From contig CAJUHV010000008.1 of NCBI GenBank assembly GCA_910586445.1, forward strand, positions 76,193 through 90,527: a stretch of 14,335 nt of DNA, given 5' to 3'. Of this stretch, positions 1 to 6,403 are shown one piece after another (positions within the stretch are counted from its first letter, which is position 1; every line of letters starts with the position of its first letter). The notes beneath the pieces are model-generated. The model was not told the origin of the DNA, did not search any database, and saw nothing but the letters and a program-made list of their open reading frames with translations. The position numbers and the translations under genes were made by a program. The stretch comes from an uncultured Eubacterium sp. (GTDB lineage: Bacteria > Bacillota > Clostridia > Lachnospirales > Lachnospiraceae).

Positions 1-110
1 TACATCCGGCAGATCTGGTATTTTAATTTCAGTCAGCCGTACATCCGGCAGATCTAATATTTTGATTACGGTCAGCCATACATCCGGCACACCTGATATT
101 TTGAAAATGC
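1..110 (-). repeat. 39-bp tandem array from the 3' end of the VTC gene
   Basis: Two full 39-bp units (1-39 and 40-78) and a third partial unit inside the gene (from 79) each begin with TACATCCGGC. On the minus strand each unit carries the last codons of the VTC gene and its TGA stop (the gene ends CRMYG-stop). The array is cut by the left window edge, so its full copy number is unknown. In the alternative frame the units stay open and read as a 13-residue periodicity containing LPDV. Confidence 0.85.
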
Positions 111-743
111 CTCTGTCTGCCTGCCTTTCAACTGTACAATATCCCTGATCAGCTCCGGCAGGAATGCGTCCCATTTCACTTCCAGAATCGCAGCCTGATC
201 TCCTGCCGGAATGGTAACGCATTCCGTATTCAAAAAATCCGTACACCCAAGTCCGCTGCGGATATGATAATCCAGCGTCACGCGCACATTTCCCGGATCG
301 TATACAAACGGCTCCCTCGTATAGTCCACAATCGTCCTGGGCCGCAGTCCCTGAGACATCATTTTTGCGTATAACTCCCGTATCAGGCTCTGGCTGCTGG
401 CCGTCATCCAGCCCCAGTCTCCGTCAAGCACCGCCCGTACCTGAGCTTTTGTCAGCACTGCACTCTGCTTGTTTCCAAGACCGTTTAACCTGCTCTTTTT
501 CTCTAACTGTATCCGCGACAGATCTTTATTGTAATAACGGATGCGGAATTTTTCACGGTAATTAATACCGTTGATCTTTTCCCGCAGCACTTTGTCCGCT
601 TCATTATCAAAATACATGCTGCGCACGCCGTATCTGCCCTGCACAGCATGTGGATCTGTACGCATGACTGCACGCAGGCGCTGCCGGAGTACGATCAGGT
701 CTGATACATCGATTTCGTGTTTCCATTCATGGCGCAGATTCAT
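72..743 (-). CDS. VTC domain polyphosphate polymerase-like protein
   Basis: This 223-residue protein matches the VTC catalytic (tunnel-fold) domain, which in yeast Vtc4 makes polyphosphate from ATP. It has no membrane segment or SPX domain, as in stand-alone bacterial versions, and its length is usual for them. Visible motifs in order are RHEWKHEI (4-11), SMYFDN (42-47), a basic strand KFRIRYYN (65-72), LEKK (80-83), the R..VDYTREPFVY segment (136-148), TLDYHIRSG (156-164), ILEVKWDAFLP (186-196) and SKYQVCR (214-220). The basic and acidic residues in these strands correspond to the nucleotide- and metal-binding tunnel of the family. The start is supported by AAGGAGG seven bases upstream. No convincing sigma-A promoter was found in front of it. 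Bacterial VTC genes often sit beside DUF4956 or CotH-kinase genes, which would lie beyond the left edge. Polyphosphate synthesis here is inferred from the family. Confidence 0.85.
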   Translation of the reverse strand: MNLRHEWKHEIDVSDLIVLRQRLRAVMRTDPHAVQGRYGVRSMYFDNEADKVLREKINGINYREKFRIRYYNKDLSRIQLEKKSRLNGLGNKQSAVLTKAQVRAVLDGDWGWMTASSQSLIRELYAKMMSQGLRPRTIVDYTREPFVYDPGNVRVTLDYHIRSGLGCTDFLNTECVTIPAGDQAAILEVKWDAFLPELIRDIVQLKGRQTEAFSKYQVCRMYG

Positions 744-872
744 GATTAACCTCCTTTTTATTAACAGCTTACTTAATTTGTATGGGGATTGTACTATACG
801 AAACTTAACTGAACCTTAGAAATCTGCTTAAAAGTGTGAAAAGTGTGTGACTGCACAAGATTTGAAAACGAA

Positions 873-917
873 AAGCCGCCTGCGCCCATCCTGATAAAGA
901 TGCAGCGCAGACGGCTT
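873..917 (-). terminator. Rho-independent terminator of the nitroreductase gene
   Basis: A 13-bp stem (873-885 with 905-917, one mismatch) and a 19-nt loop lie just beyond the nitroreductase stop. Read on the minus strand the stem ends in GGCTTTTCGTTTTC, giving a T-rich tail. It separates the nitroreductase gene from the VTC gene. Confidence 0.8.
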
Positions 918-938
918 CCTGCCAGTTTTTATAGAATA

Positions 939-1820
939 TTATTCAATGTAATAAGTATAATTTTCCTTACGCGGCTCGGCCGACTTTTTCTCCGTATCGG
1001 CGTATCCAAGCACCAGATGCCCGATACCTTCATAATTACCTGTAATGCCCAGCCTCTTTAAGAGCTGCCTGCCATATTCAGATTCAAATTCCTCTTTTGC
1101 ACGATGCACCCAGCAGCTGCCGATGCCCAGCTCTTCTGCTGCCAGCATCATATTGCCGATCACAAGGCTCCCGTCATGGACATAGGTAGGCATATCTTTG
1201 TCTGCCAGTACAGCCAATACGACCGGCGCACCGTAAAACGGATCTGATTCTTCATCTCCCATAATCTTGGCATTGAGCGCGGACAGCCTGTCCCTGACAC
1301 TCTTATCTGTAATGGCAATGATTACCGATGACTGACGGTTCATGCCGGACGCAGCGTATGTACCTGCCTGCATGATCTGGTTGATCAGATTTTTAGACAG
1401 CATGTCCGGCTTATAGCTTCGTATGCTCCTTCTTTCATAGATCGCTTTCTGTACCGGCCCAAGCACCCTTACTTCTGTGCCTTCTTCTTCCGGCAGACAG
1501 GTAATATCGGTAATTCCCGTTACTTCAGGCTGCTCACTGGCAGATAGCTTAATCCATACTTCTACCAGCCCGTTATCACTCATCTGATTATACCGCCTGA
1601 ACGTCACATGATTTCCTCGTGCCTGTGCATCTACATCTCCCGGTACTTCTACAATTGATACATCTGTTGAAAAATATAATCCAAAAGACTGCTCGTAAGA
1701 CTGATGCCCTTTATGTTCCAGCCTGCATACAAACTTATAGCTGCCGCTCCCATCTATACCGTCCGGGCGGACCGTAACGTCTAAACATTCCATAATATCA
1801 TCATAATTTAAATCTGACAT
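939..1820 (-). CDS. Nitroreductase-family protein with extra N-terminal domain
   Basis: Residues about 122-293 form a nitroreductase domain, a flavin-dependent oxidoreductase fold. Diagnostic parts are AIYERRSIRSYK (127-137, FMN phosphate contacts), AGTYAASGMNRQ (152-163), DPFYGAPVVLAV (193-204), DGSLVIGNMMLAAEELGIGSCWVHR (216-240) and GHLVLGYAD (267-275). The first 115 or so residues are a separate mostly beta-like region I do not recognise. No Met codon with a ribosome binding site lies at the domain border, so the extension appears genuine. The start at 1820 has AGGAGGAAATCT directly before ATG. The substrate cannot be told; family members reduce nitro-compounds or quinones with NAD(P)H, and the short C-terminus resembles small FMN-only forms. 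It is monocistronic, with its own terminator. Confidence 0.88.
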   Translation of the reverse strand: MSDLNYDDIMECLDVTVRPDGIDGSGSYKFVCRLEHKGHQSYEQSFGLYFSTDVSIVEVPGDVDAQARGNHVTFRRYNQMSDNGLVEVWIKLSASEQPEVTGITDITCLPEEEGTEVRVLGPVQKAIYERRSIRSYKPDMLSKNLINQIMQAGTYAASGMNRQSSVIIAITDKSVRDRLSALNAKIMGDEESDPFYGAPVVLAVLADKDMPTYVHDGSLVIGNMMLAAEELGIGSCWVHRAKEEFESEYGRQLLKRLGITGNYEGIGHLVLGYADTEKKSAEPRKENYTYYIE

Positions 1821-1865
1821 AGATTTCCTCCTAATCTAATTGCGCTATTTACATGAACCTTCCTT

Positions 1866-1874
1866 ATTTTAACA
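1866..1874 (-). promoter_or_regulatory. Possible extended -10 promoter for nitroreductase gene
   Basis: The minus strand reads TGTTAAAAT, an extended -10 (TGn plus TAAAAT), 46 bp upstream of the start codon. No good -35 is visible at 16-18 bp, so this is tentative. Confidence 0.4.
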
Positions 1875-1900
1875 CATATAGACTAAGATTTACCACTACT

Positions 1901-3163
1901 TTATGCTTTATTTAGTTTTGAAAAGCTGACCTGGAATAAAATCGTATGATCGTCTATATATTTCGCAGTAATATTTCCCCGATGTGCTGTTACAATCGCG
2001 TATGCTGCGGACAAGCCGATTCCATATCCTCCATTTTTCTGTGTTCTGGCACTGTCACCGCGGTAAAACCGGTCAAACAGCCTGTCTGCCTCTGTCTGCG
2101 GCAGCTGTGTACAGGTATTCTGTACCTGTATCATGATATTCTGGTCTGATTTTTGTATATCCACATGGATCGTTCCGCCAGCCTCAGCATACTTTACGGC
2201 ATTATCAAACAATATAGAAAACAGCCTCTGTATATGTTCACGTCCTGCACGCATCCACAAATCCGGCTGAATCTGCGCTTCAATAAAAATCCCTCTCAAG
2301 GCTGCCGCTTCATAAAAAGGCATAAGCGTTTCATTAAACAGCCTGGAAATATCCAGATCTTCCATCGGCAGCTGCAGGCCCGCCTCTTCCATTTTTGCCA
2401 GTGTCAGCAGATCCTGCATAAGGCCGTTTAAGCGCTGCGTCTGGTTCTTAATATTTCTGCTCCATTTATTTTCTCCATGGATCAGCTCCATGGCATCGAT
2501 ATTTGCCTGTATTATCGCAAGCGGAGTTTTGATTTCATGTCCGGCATCTGTAACAAACTGTTTTTGTTTCTGTATATTCTGTGCTATCGGACGGATTGCC
2601 CTTCGCGAAAGCCATATGACAATCAGCAGCATAAACAGCCAGCACAATACTGCAATGCTGACTGAAAGCGCAAACATCTTAAAAATAGACCGAAAGTGCC
2701 TTGATACATCCAGAAAAATATAGACCTGCGCATATTCAAAATCACGATTCTGCCCTGCCGCAATGGCCTGATATTTAAACGTTTCCACATATCCGGTTTG
2801 TTTTCCGCTTTCGGCTGCTTTAGCTGCAAACTCCTCTGCCTGTTCACTATTTACAGATGAGATACGGCTGATGTCCTTATGAAGCACCTGCCCGTCTTCA
2901 TCAATAAATACAATAAAAAAGCGCAGGGACATCGCGGTATCCTCATCCATCGGTGGATCAAGAAAACCTCCCGGAGGAACTTTTGGTTTTTTATGCTTCG
3001 CCATACCGCCCTCCGTATCAGACAGCATCGCCAGCTGCTGGTCTATCTGACGGACTGTAATCCATCCGTTTGCCAGATTAATCCCTCCGATCAGCACAAT
3101 CAGCAGCATAGATACCGCAGACATCGCCATAATGACAAACTTTTTCTGCAACGCTTTGATCAT
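1901..3163 (-). CDS. Sensor histidine kinase
   Basis: This 420-residue membrane kinase has a first transmembrane segment at about 10-31, an extracytoplasmic sensor region at about 32-160 rich in charged residues (including KHKKPKVPPGG at 56-66), a second segment at about 163-186 and a short linker with no clear HAMP domain. The phospho-acceptor box is DAGHEIKTPL with His209. The ATP-binding domain shows the N box LFDNAVKYA (Asn321), an F box LFDRFYRGD (362-370) and a G2 box NGGYGIGLS (377-385). The G1 box is degenerate: the usual DxGxG stretch is replaced by QVQNTCTQLP (346-355). The start overlaps the stop of the upstream response regulator (ATGA), so the two are translationally coupled partners. 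It is the last gene of the padR operon, and no terminator was seen after it. Confidence 0.93.
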   Translation of the reverse strand: MIKALQKKFVIMAMSAVSMLLIVLIGGINLANGWITVRQIDQQLAMLSDTEGGMAKHKKPKVPPGGFLDPPMDEDTAMSLRFFIVFIDEDGQVLHKDISRISSVNSEQAEEFAAKAAESGKQTGYVETFKYQAIAAGQNRDFEYAQVYIFLDVSRHFRSIFKMFALSVSIAVLCWLFMLLIVIWLSRRAIRPIAQNIQKQKQFVTDAGHEIKTPLAIIQANIDAMELIHGENKWSRNIKNQTQRLNGLMQDLLTLAKMEEAGLQLPMEDLDISRLFNETLMPFYEAAALRGIFIEAQIQPDLWMRAGREHIQRLFSILFDNAVKYAEAGGTIHVDIQKSDQNIMIQVQNTCTQLPQTEADRLFDRFYRGDSARTQKNGGYGIGLSAAYAIVTAHRGNITAKYIDDHTILFQVSFSKLNKA

Positions 3164-3855
3164 ATTACATTAACAAACCTTTCATTATCCGTCCAGAGCA
3201 TATAACCTACATTGCGCTTTGCTTTTATCTGGACACATGAGTTCAGGGACGCAAGGCGTTTCCGCAGGTAAGAAATATAAACCCATACAGTCTGAATCCC
3301 AGCCTCTGCATTATATCCCCATATTTTTACAATCAATGTCTCTGCGGAAAGATAAATGCCCTGATTCAGCATCAGAGCTTCCATCATCTGATATTCTAGC
3401 TTGGGCAGCATAACCGCGTTTCCATTTGCACTCAGCTCGTAGCTGTTTAAATCTAGTGCAAGATCTTTGTATCTTAAAATATTGGGCGTAAATTCTGTAC
3501 GCCTTCTTAACATCGCACGTACACGCGCAAGCAGCTCTCCCATATCAAACGGCTTGGGCAGATAATCGTCCGCTCCCAGATCCAGCCCTTCAATCCGGTC
3601 TTCTACCTCGGATTTTGCAGTCAGAAGAAGCACTGGTATCCGGCAGCCCTCGCTGCGCAGCTGCCTTAATACCTCAAGCCCGCTCAGCCCCGGCATCATA
3701 ATATCCAGTATAATGCCGTCATACTGGCCTAACCGGGCATATGCCAGTGCTTCTTCTCCATCGTATACGGCATCTACCGTATATTTGTGGTAGGAAAGTA
3801 TGTCAGTAACTGCTTCTGACATGCTGATTTCATCCTCTGCATACAATAATTTCAT
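3160..3855 (-). CDS. OmpR/PhoB-family response regulator
   Basis: The receiver domain (1-115) contains the acidic pair Glu7-Asp8, the phosphorylation site Asp51 in GIILDIMMPG, Thr79 and Lys101 in LPKPFD. A winged-helix DNA-binding domain covers about 125-225, with the wing segment KRNVGYML near the end. At 231 residues the length is normal. It overlaps the kinase downstream (ATGA) and the SdpI-family gene upstream (also ATGA), so three genes are tightly coupled. The expected role is transcription control by the neighbouring kinase; the target promoter is unknown. The short tail after GYMLW (TDNERFVNVI) is slightly longer than usual. Confidence 0.96.
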   Translation of the reverse strand: MKLLYAEDEISMSEAVTDILSYHKYTVDAVYDGEEALAYARLGQYDGIILDIMMPGLSGLEVLRQLRSEGCRIPVLLLTAKSEVEDRIEGLDLGADDYLPKPFDMGELLARVRAMLRRRTEFTPNILRYKDLALDLNSYELSANGNAVMLPKLEYQMMEALMLNQGIYLSAETLIVKIWGYNAEAGIQTVWVYISYLRKRLASLNSCVQIKAKRNVGYMLWTDNERFVNVI

Positions 3856-4247
3856 AAGTTCTGCTGTCCCTTCCAGCTGCCGTCTGTATGAAACTGCCTG
3901 CGCAGTTCTCTTTCTGTACGCAGTACCGGAAATATGGCCAGTAACGCGATCTGAATAAAAACAACAGTTCCCCCAACAGCTCCGATCCTATCCTCATTCT
4001 GCCCGATCAGCAGCAGCATGACAGACACAGAGACAGCCATCGTGATCCACCCGGTCCTGATCCACTGCCTGCCGCAGTACCGATGTGCAAAATGCCAGGT
4101 TTCTATATTTTTCATGGACATTTTCGTGCGGTAGCCAAATATACCGTTAATCTGCGCCGGCGGTGATTTTATAAACCAGTATCCAAATCCTATGAACGTC
4201 AGCGGCTGTACGATTTCCATAATAAACATAAAAATCCAAAAACCCAT
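3852..4247 (-). CDS. SdpI-family membrane protein
   Basis: I place the start at 4247, giving 131 residues, because AAAGGAGG lies six bases before this ATG. An in-frame ATG at 4289 lies inside the preceding gene and lacks such a site. The protein has three predicted membrane segments (about 5-25, 64-82, 90-110). Between the first two is the SdpI signature INGIFGYRT..S..N..TWHFAH (33-55). SdpI in Bacillus subtilis gives immunity to the SdpC toxin and relays a signal to its repressor. Many homologues lack a neighbouring toxin and have no proven role. Here it overlaps the response regulator start (ATGA), so it may act as a sensor or accessory for the two-component system; that link is inference. 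The usual N-terminal DUF1648 region of long SdpI proteins is absent. Confidence 0.8.
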   Translation of the reverse strand: MGFWIFMFIMEIVQPLTFIGFGYWFIKSPPAQINGIFGYRTKMSMKNIETWHFAHRYCGRQWIRTGWITMAVSVSVMLLLIGQNEDRIGAVGGTVVFIQIALLAIFPVLRTERELRRQFHTDGSWKGQQNL

Positions 4248-4275
4248 ACGACCCCTCCTTTTTTGAGAAAACTGC

Positions 4276-4608
4276 TTATGAATATTCATTCAGTATCTTT
4301 TTATAACTTCTGTATGCGATATACATTCCTACTGTCCCTGCCAGACAGACCAGTATAAGCCCTGCAGTAAGAGAAAACATGCAGCAGATTCCGCTTATTA
4401 CAAATACCATCCCACATTTAAAATACATTTTTGACATTTTCGCATTATATGCCGGCACGTTGACCACCTTATCCTTTAATGATTTGTCTCCGCTCCAAAA
4501 ATTAATCGGCGTACTGCTTTCCTTATCAAACCGTGCAATAATCATAAAAGGTACTGCACATAACAAACAGCTGATCAGTCCTACAATTCCTTCTACTGAC
4601 GCACCCAT
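4276..4608 (-). CDS. Small three-helix membrane protein (DUF3784-like)
   Basis: I choose the ATG at 4608 (110 residues) because AAGGGGG lies seven bases upstream. An in-frame ATG at 4656 would add 16 residues with no ribosome binding site. Predicted membrane segments are at about 6-25, 62-80 and 81-99. The cytoplasmic-looking loop contains INFWSGDK (35-42) and VNVPAYNAKMSKMYF (49-63). That loop aligns by eye with the same region of the protein at 4898-5212 (FW, then a YN pair, then a basic helix), so the two are probably paralogues. The pattern resembles DUF3784-type proteins of Firmicutes, whose function is unknown. It ends 28 bp before the SdpI-family start, so it belongs to the same transcript. 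A 12-bp copy of the PadR-type operator lies 24 bp upstream. Confidence 0.78.
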   Translation of the reverse strand: MGASVEGIVGLISCLLCAVPFMIIARFDKESSTPINFWSGDKSLKDKVVNVPAYNAKMSKMYFKCGMVFVISGICCMFSLTAGLILVCLAGTVGMYIAYRSYKKILNEYS

Positions 4609-4631
4609 ACTTCTACCCCCTTGTTTTTCTG

Positions 4632-4643
4632 TATTTAGTATTA
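4632..4643. promoter_or_regulatory. Partial copy of the padR operator
   Basis: TATTTAGTATTA is identical over 12 bases to the left part of the perfect dyad at 6231-6249. The other half here is degraded (TTGTTG). It sits between the repeat array and the ribosome binding site of the gene starting at 4608, as the full dyad sits before padR. No good promoter was recognised beside it. Confidence 0.45.
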
Positions 4644-4668
4644 TTGTTGTACTCATTTTTAACCTTTT

Positions 4669-4922
4669 GTGCTTCGATAAATATCCGGTTTTTTTCGGTT
4701 TTTTGTGCTTTCAGAAATATGCGGCATTTTTCTCAGCTTTTATGCTTTCAGAATACCCGGTATTTTTTCTCGGCTTTTTGTGCTTTCCAAATACCTGACA
4801 TTTTTTCTCGGCTTTTTGTGCTTTCAGAATACCCGGCATTTTTTCTCAGCTTTTTGTAATTCAGAATACCCGGCATTTTTTCTCGGCATTTTGCACTTCA
4901 GAATACCCGGTATTTTTTCTCG
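4669..4922 (-). repeat. 37-38 bp tandem array derived from a gene 3' end
   Basis: About 6.5 units start at 4669, 4705, 4742, 4780, 4818, 4856 and 4893. On the minus strand a typical unit reads GAGAAAAAATGCCGGGTATT then CTGA, which repeats the last codons of the gene at 4898-5212 (EKKYRVF-stop). Units nearest the gene are almost identical and the farthest two are diverged. Some units contain the palindrome AATACCCGGTATT. The array fills the intergenic gap, and no gene was found in it. Confidence 0.9.
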
Positions 4923-5212
4923 ATCCTTGTGTATACAGCCATAAAAATAATTGACAAAAATACCGTCCCTAATATTGTCACAACAATCCAGGCAGAGTTC
5001 TGTCCTGATATAAGCGGCAGTCCGAGAACTGCCAGTCCTATTGTAAGCAGAAACCAAAGTTTTGCAACTGCCCGGTTATATTTTTTAATACTGTTCACCT
5101 GTATTTTCTGGCCTACTGTCCAAAACCGAACAGGTTCTTTCGCAAGCCATGCATAAATACCAAAAATAAGCGTTACAGCGTCTCCTGCTAACCAGAATAA
5201 ATATAGTTTCAT
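4898..5212 (-). CDS. Small three-helix membrane protein, paralogue of 4276-4608
   Basis: This 104-residue protein has predicted membrane segments at about 4-24, 51-69 and 74-94 and a short basic tail, RIEKKYRVF. The loop between the first two segments (VRFWTVGQKIQVNSIKKYN, 28-46) resembles the corresponding loop of the protein at 4276-4608. Family: DUF3784-like by eye, function unknown. The start has AAAGGAGG eight bases upstream, and that site lies right at the stop of the preceding HAAS/DUF3887 gene (18 bp gap), so they are co-transcribed. Its final codons and stop are the template of the tandem array that follows. It may be an accessory membrane subunit of the same envelope module, but this is only context. 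Confidence 0.75.
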   Translation of the reverse strand: MKLYLFWLAGDAVTLIFGIYAWLAKEPVRFWTVGQKIQVNSIKKYNRAVAKLWFLLTIGLAVLGLPLISGQNSAWIVVTILGTVFLSIIFMAVYTRIEKKYRVF

Positions 5213-5230
5213 CGATCATTCCTCCTTTTA

Positions 5231-5878
5231 CTATTTCATATATAGTCCCGCGAGCTGCATGTCTTCATCGAAGAGCAGTGTATAAGTAACTCCGATTTTT
5301 TCATATGCAGCATTGATCTGTACAACCGCCCACACTTTGCCGCGGACTTTCTGCTCTCCCATATAACAATTACCAAATTCTTGAAATCTGCCCCATTCTT
5401 TCCCAGTCATCCTCCTTGCCTCGTCAATCTGTTCTTTTGTTAACGCCTTCTGCATTGCCTCACTGGAAGATTTTTTCAGTGTTTCATAATCATCTGCATC
5501 CAAAAGCCGGATCACCTCCTTGCTGCGCGCCTCCACAACACTGCTGTCAAAAACCCCGCTGCTGCCCATCTCCATCCCAACCGGCAGAAACCAGAGCACT
5601 GCCATCACAAGCACTGCAATAATTAAGATTGTTACACCAGCAATCTTTAATGCAGTATTTCTCTTATAGATTTTCCGGTCTTTTGGGGACATGTTCTGAT
5701 TAAATTCATCTGCAATCGAAATCGGCTCACCCATGCGAAGAATTACCTTATCCAGAGCTTCGCCCTGCTCTACTTCTAAGTTTATGTCAGCTAAAAGCTG
5801 CCTGCGTATTTCTTCCCGTTTTTTTCTGGAGCATTTCACTTTTTTTACAATCTGGTTTACATACATCTGTGCTGTCAT
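5231..5878 (-). CDS. HAAS domain / DUF3887 membrane protein
   Basis: This 215-residue protein has three parts. Residues 1-65 form an HAAS-type helical domain (Cys-Ser-R-K-K-R-E-E-I-R-R-QLLADI, then GMGEP-like RMGEPISIADEFN at 48-60), the usual partner of PadR regulators. A single membrane segment lies at about 78-98. An extracytoplasmic C-terminal region (about 110-215) resembles DUF3887, with VIRLLDADDYETL (122-134) and a beta-rich end finishing LLFDEDMQLAGLYMK. Genes of this type typically sit directly behind padR, as here: only 3 bp separate them, and the ribosome binding site GGAGG lies in the last padR codons. Such proteins are thought to sense or transmit envelope conditions, but no biochemical role is established. 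Confidence 0.82.
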   Translation of the reverse strand: MTAQMYVNQIVKKVKCSRKKREEIRRQLLADINLEVEQGEALDKVILRMGEPISIADEFNQNMSPKDRKIYKRNTALKIAGVTILIIAVLVMAVLWFLPVGMEMGSSGVFDSSVVEARSKEVIRLLDADDYETLKKSSSEAMQKALTKEQIDEARRMTGKEWGRFQEFGNCYMGEQKVRGKVWAVVQINAAYEKIGVTYTLLFDEDMQLAGLYMK

Positions 5879-5881
5879 ATT

Positions 5882-6217
5882 TTATTCCTCCATAATCTGG
5901 CGGATTCCATGGCTCATCTGCACCCACAGGCTGGAAATCTCACCAAGTGCAATACAACCTTCGTCTGTAATCTTATAATATTTACGGGCCATCTGCTTCC
6001 CTTCCGGGCTGCTCCAGGTGCTTTTGACCAGCCCGTCGTCTTCAAGGCGATATAAAATCGGATAAAGCGTTCCTTCCTTTAAGATAAATAGATCTCCGCT
6101 TTTTTCTTTTAATTCACCGATCAGCTGGTAGCCATATTTTTTGTCTTTTTCCAGCAGCTTTAATACCAGCATATCCAGCACGCCTTTTTTCATCTGCCTG
6201 ATGTATTTATCATTCAT
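5882..6217 (-). CDS. PadR-family transcriptional regulator
   Basis: This 111-residue protein is a short PadR of the PadR-s2 kind, lacking the C-terminal dimerisation extension beyond one helix. The winged-helix core includes GVLDMLVLKLLEKDKKYGYQL (12-32), LFILKEGTLYPILYRLEDDGLV (43-64) and RKYYKITDEG (79-88). Related regulators repress their own operon and release it on binding hydrophobic drugs or through a partner protein. A perfect dyad overlaps the likely transcription start just upstream, which fits autorepression. The start is set by AAAGGATG eight bases before ATG. It heads an operon of seven genes running down to 1901 and stands divergent to a MATE efflux gene, so drug-responsive control of both is plausible but not shown. 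Confidence 0.95.
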   Translation of the reverse strand: MNDKYIRQMKKGVLDMLVLKLLEKDKKYGYQLIGELKEKSGDLFILKEGTLYPILYRLEDDGLVKSTWSSPEGKQMARKYYKITDEGCIALGEISSLWVQMSHGIRQIMEE

Positions 6218-6230
6218 TTTTCATCCTTTC

Positions 6231-6249
6231 TATTTAGTATTACTAAATA
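6231..6249. promoter_or_regulatory. Probable PadR operator
   Basis: TATTTAGTATTACTAAATA is a perfect dyad with 9-bp arms and one central base. It lies immediately downstream of the -10 element and covers the expected transcription start of the padR operon, the typical position for an autorepressor. Confidence 0.7.
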
Positions 6250-6250
6250 T

Positions 6251-6279
6251 ACTATATAACCAAATTTCCGCGCTGTCAA
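6251..6279 (-). promoter_or_regulatory. Sigma-A promoter of the padR operon
   Basis: On the minus strand TTGACA (6279-6274), a 17-bp spacer and TATAGT (6256-6251) form a near-consensus promoter. The start codon of padR is 34 bp further on. Confidence 0.8.
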
Positions 6280-6316
6280 GTGATTTATGCATGTTCTATT
6301 TTCCTTTAGAAAAGCG

Positions 6317-6345
6317 TTGCAAATGCTTATAAGAGATGCTAAAAT
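6317..6345 (+). promoter_or_regulatory. Sigma-A promoter of the MATE gene
   Basis: TTGCAA (6317-6322), 17 bp, then TAAAAT (6340-6345) with an extended TGC before the -10. It lies 58 bp upstream of the chosen start and inside the longer possible reading frame, which supports the shorter protein. The PadR dyad is about 70 bp away. Confidence 0.65.
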
Positions 6346-6403
6346 AGTCCATACTCCCATATGGAAACATCAACCACGCAAGACAGATAAAGGGTATACG
6401 AAC

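Noticed and set aside
4248..4289. Longer SdpI-family protein starting at 4289
   Set aside because: The start would lie inside the preceding gene without a ribosome binding site, whereas AAAGGAGG precedes 4247.
4609..4656. Longer start for the small membrane protein at 4656
   Set aside because: No Shine-Dalgarno is present there, and AAGGGGG precedes the ATG at 4608.
4669..4922. Possible CRISPR array
   Set aside because: Units are contiguous at 37-38 bp with no unique spacers and match the neighbouring gene end.
6287..6403. Longer MATE protein starting at 6287
   Set aside because: The promoter lies within this stretch and no ribosome binding site precedes 6287, while 6404 has one.
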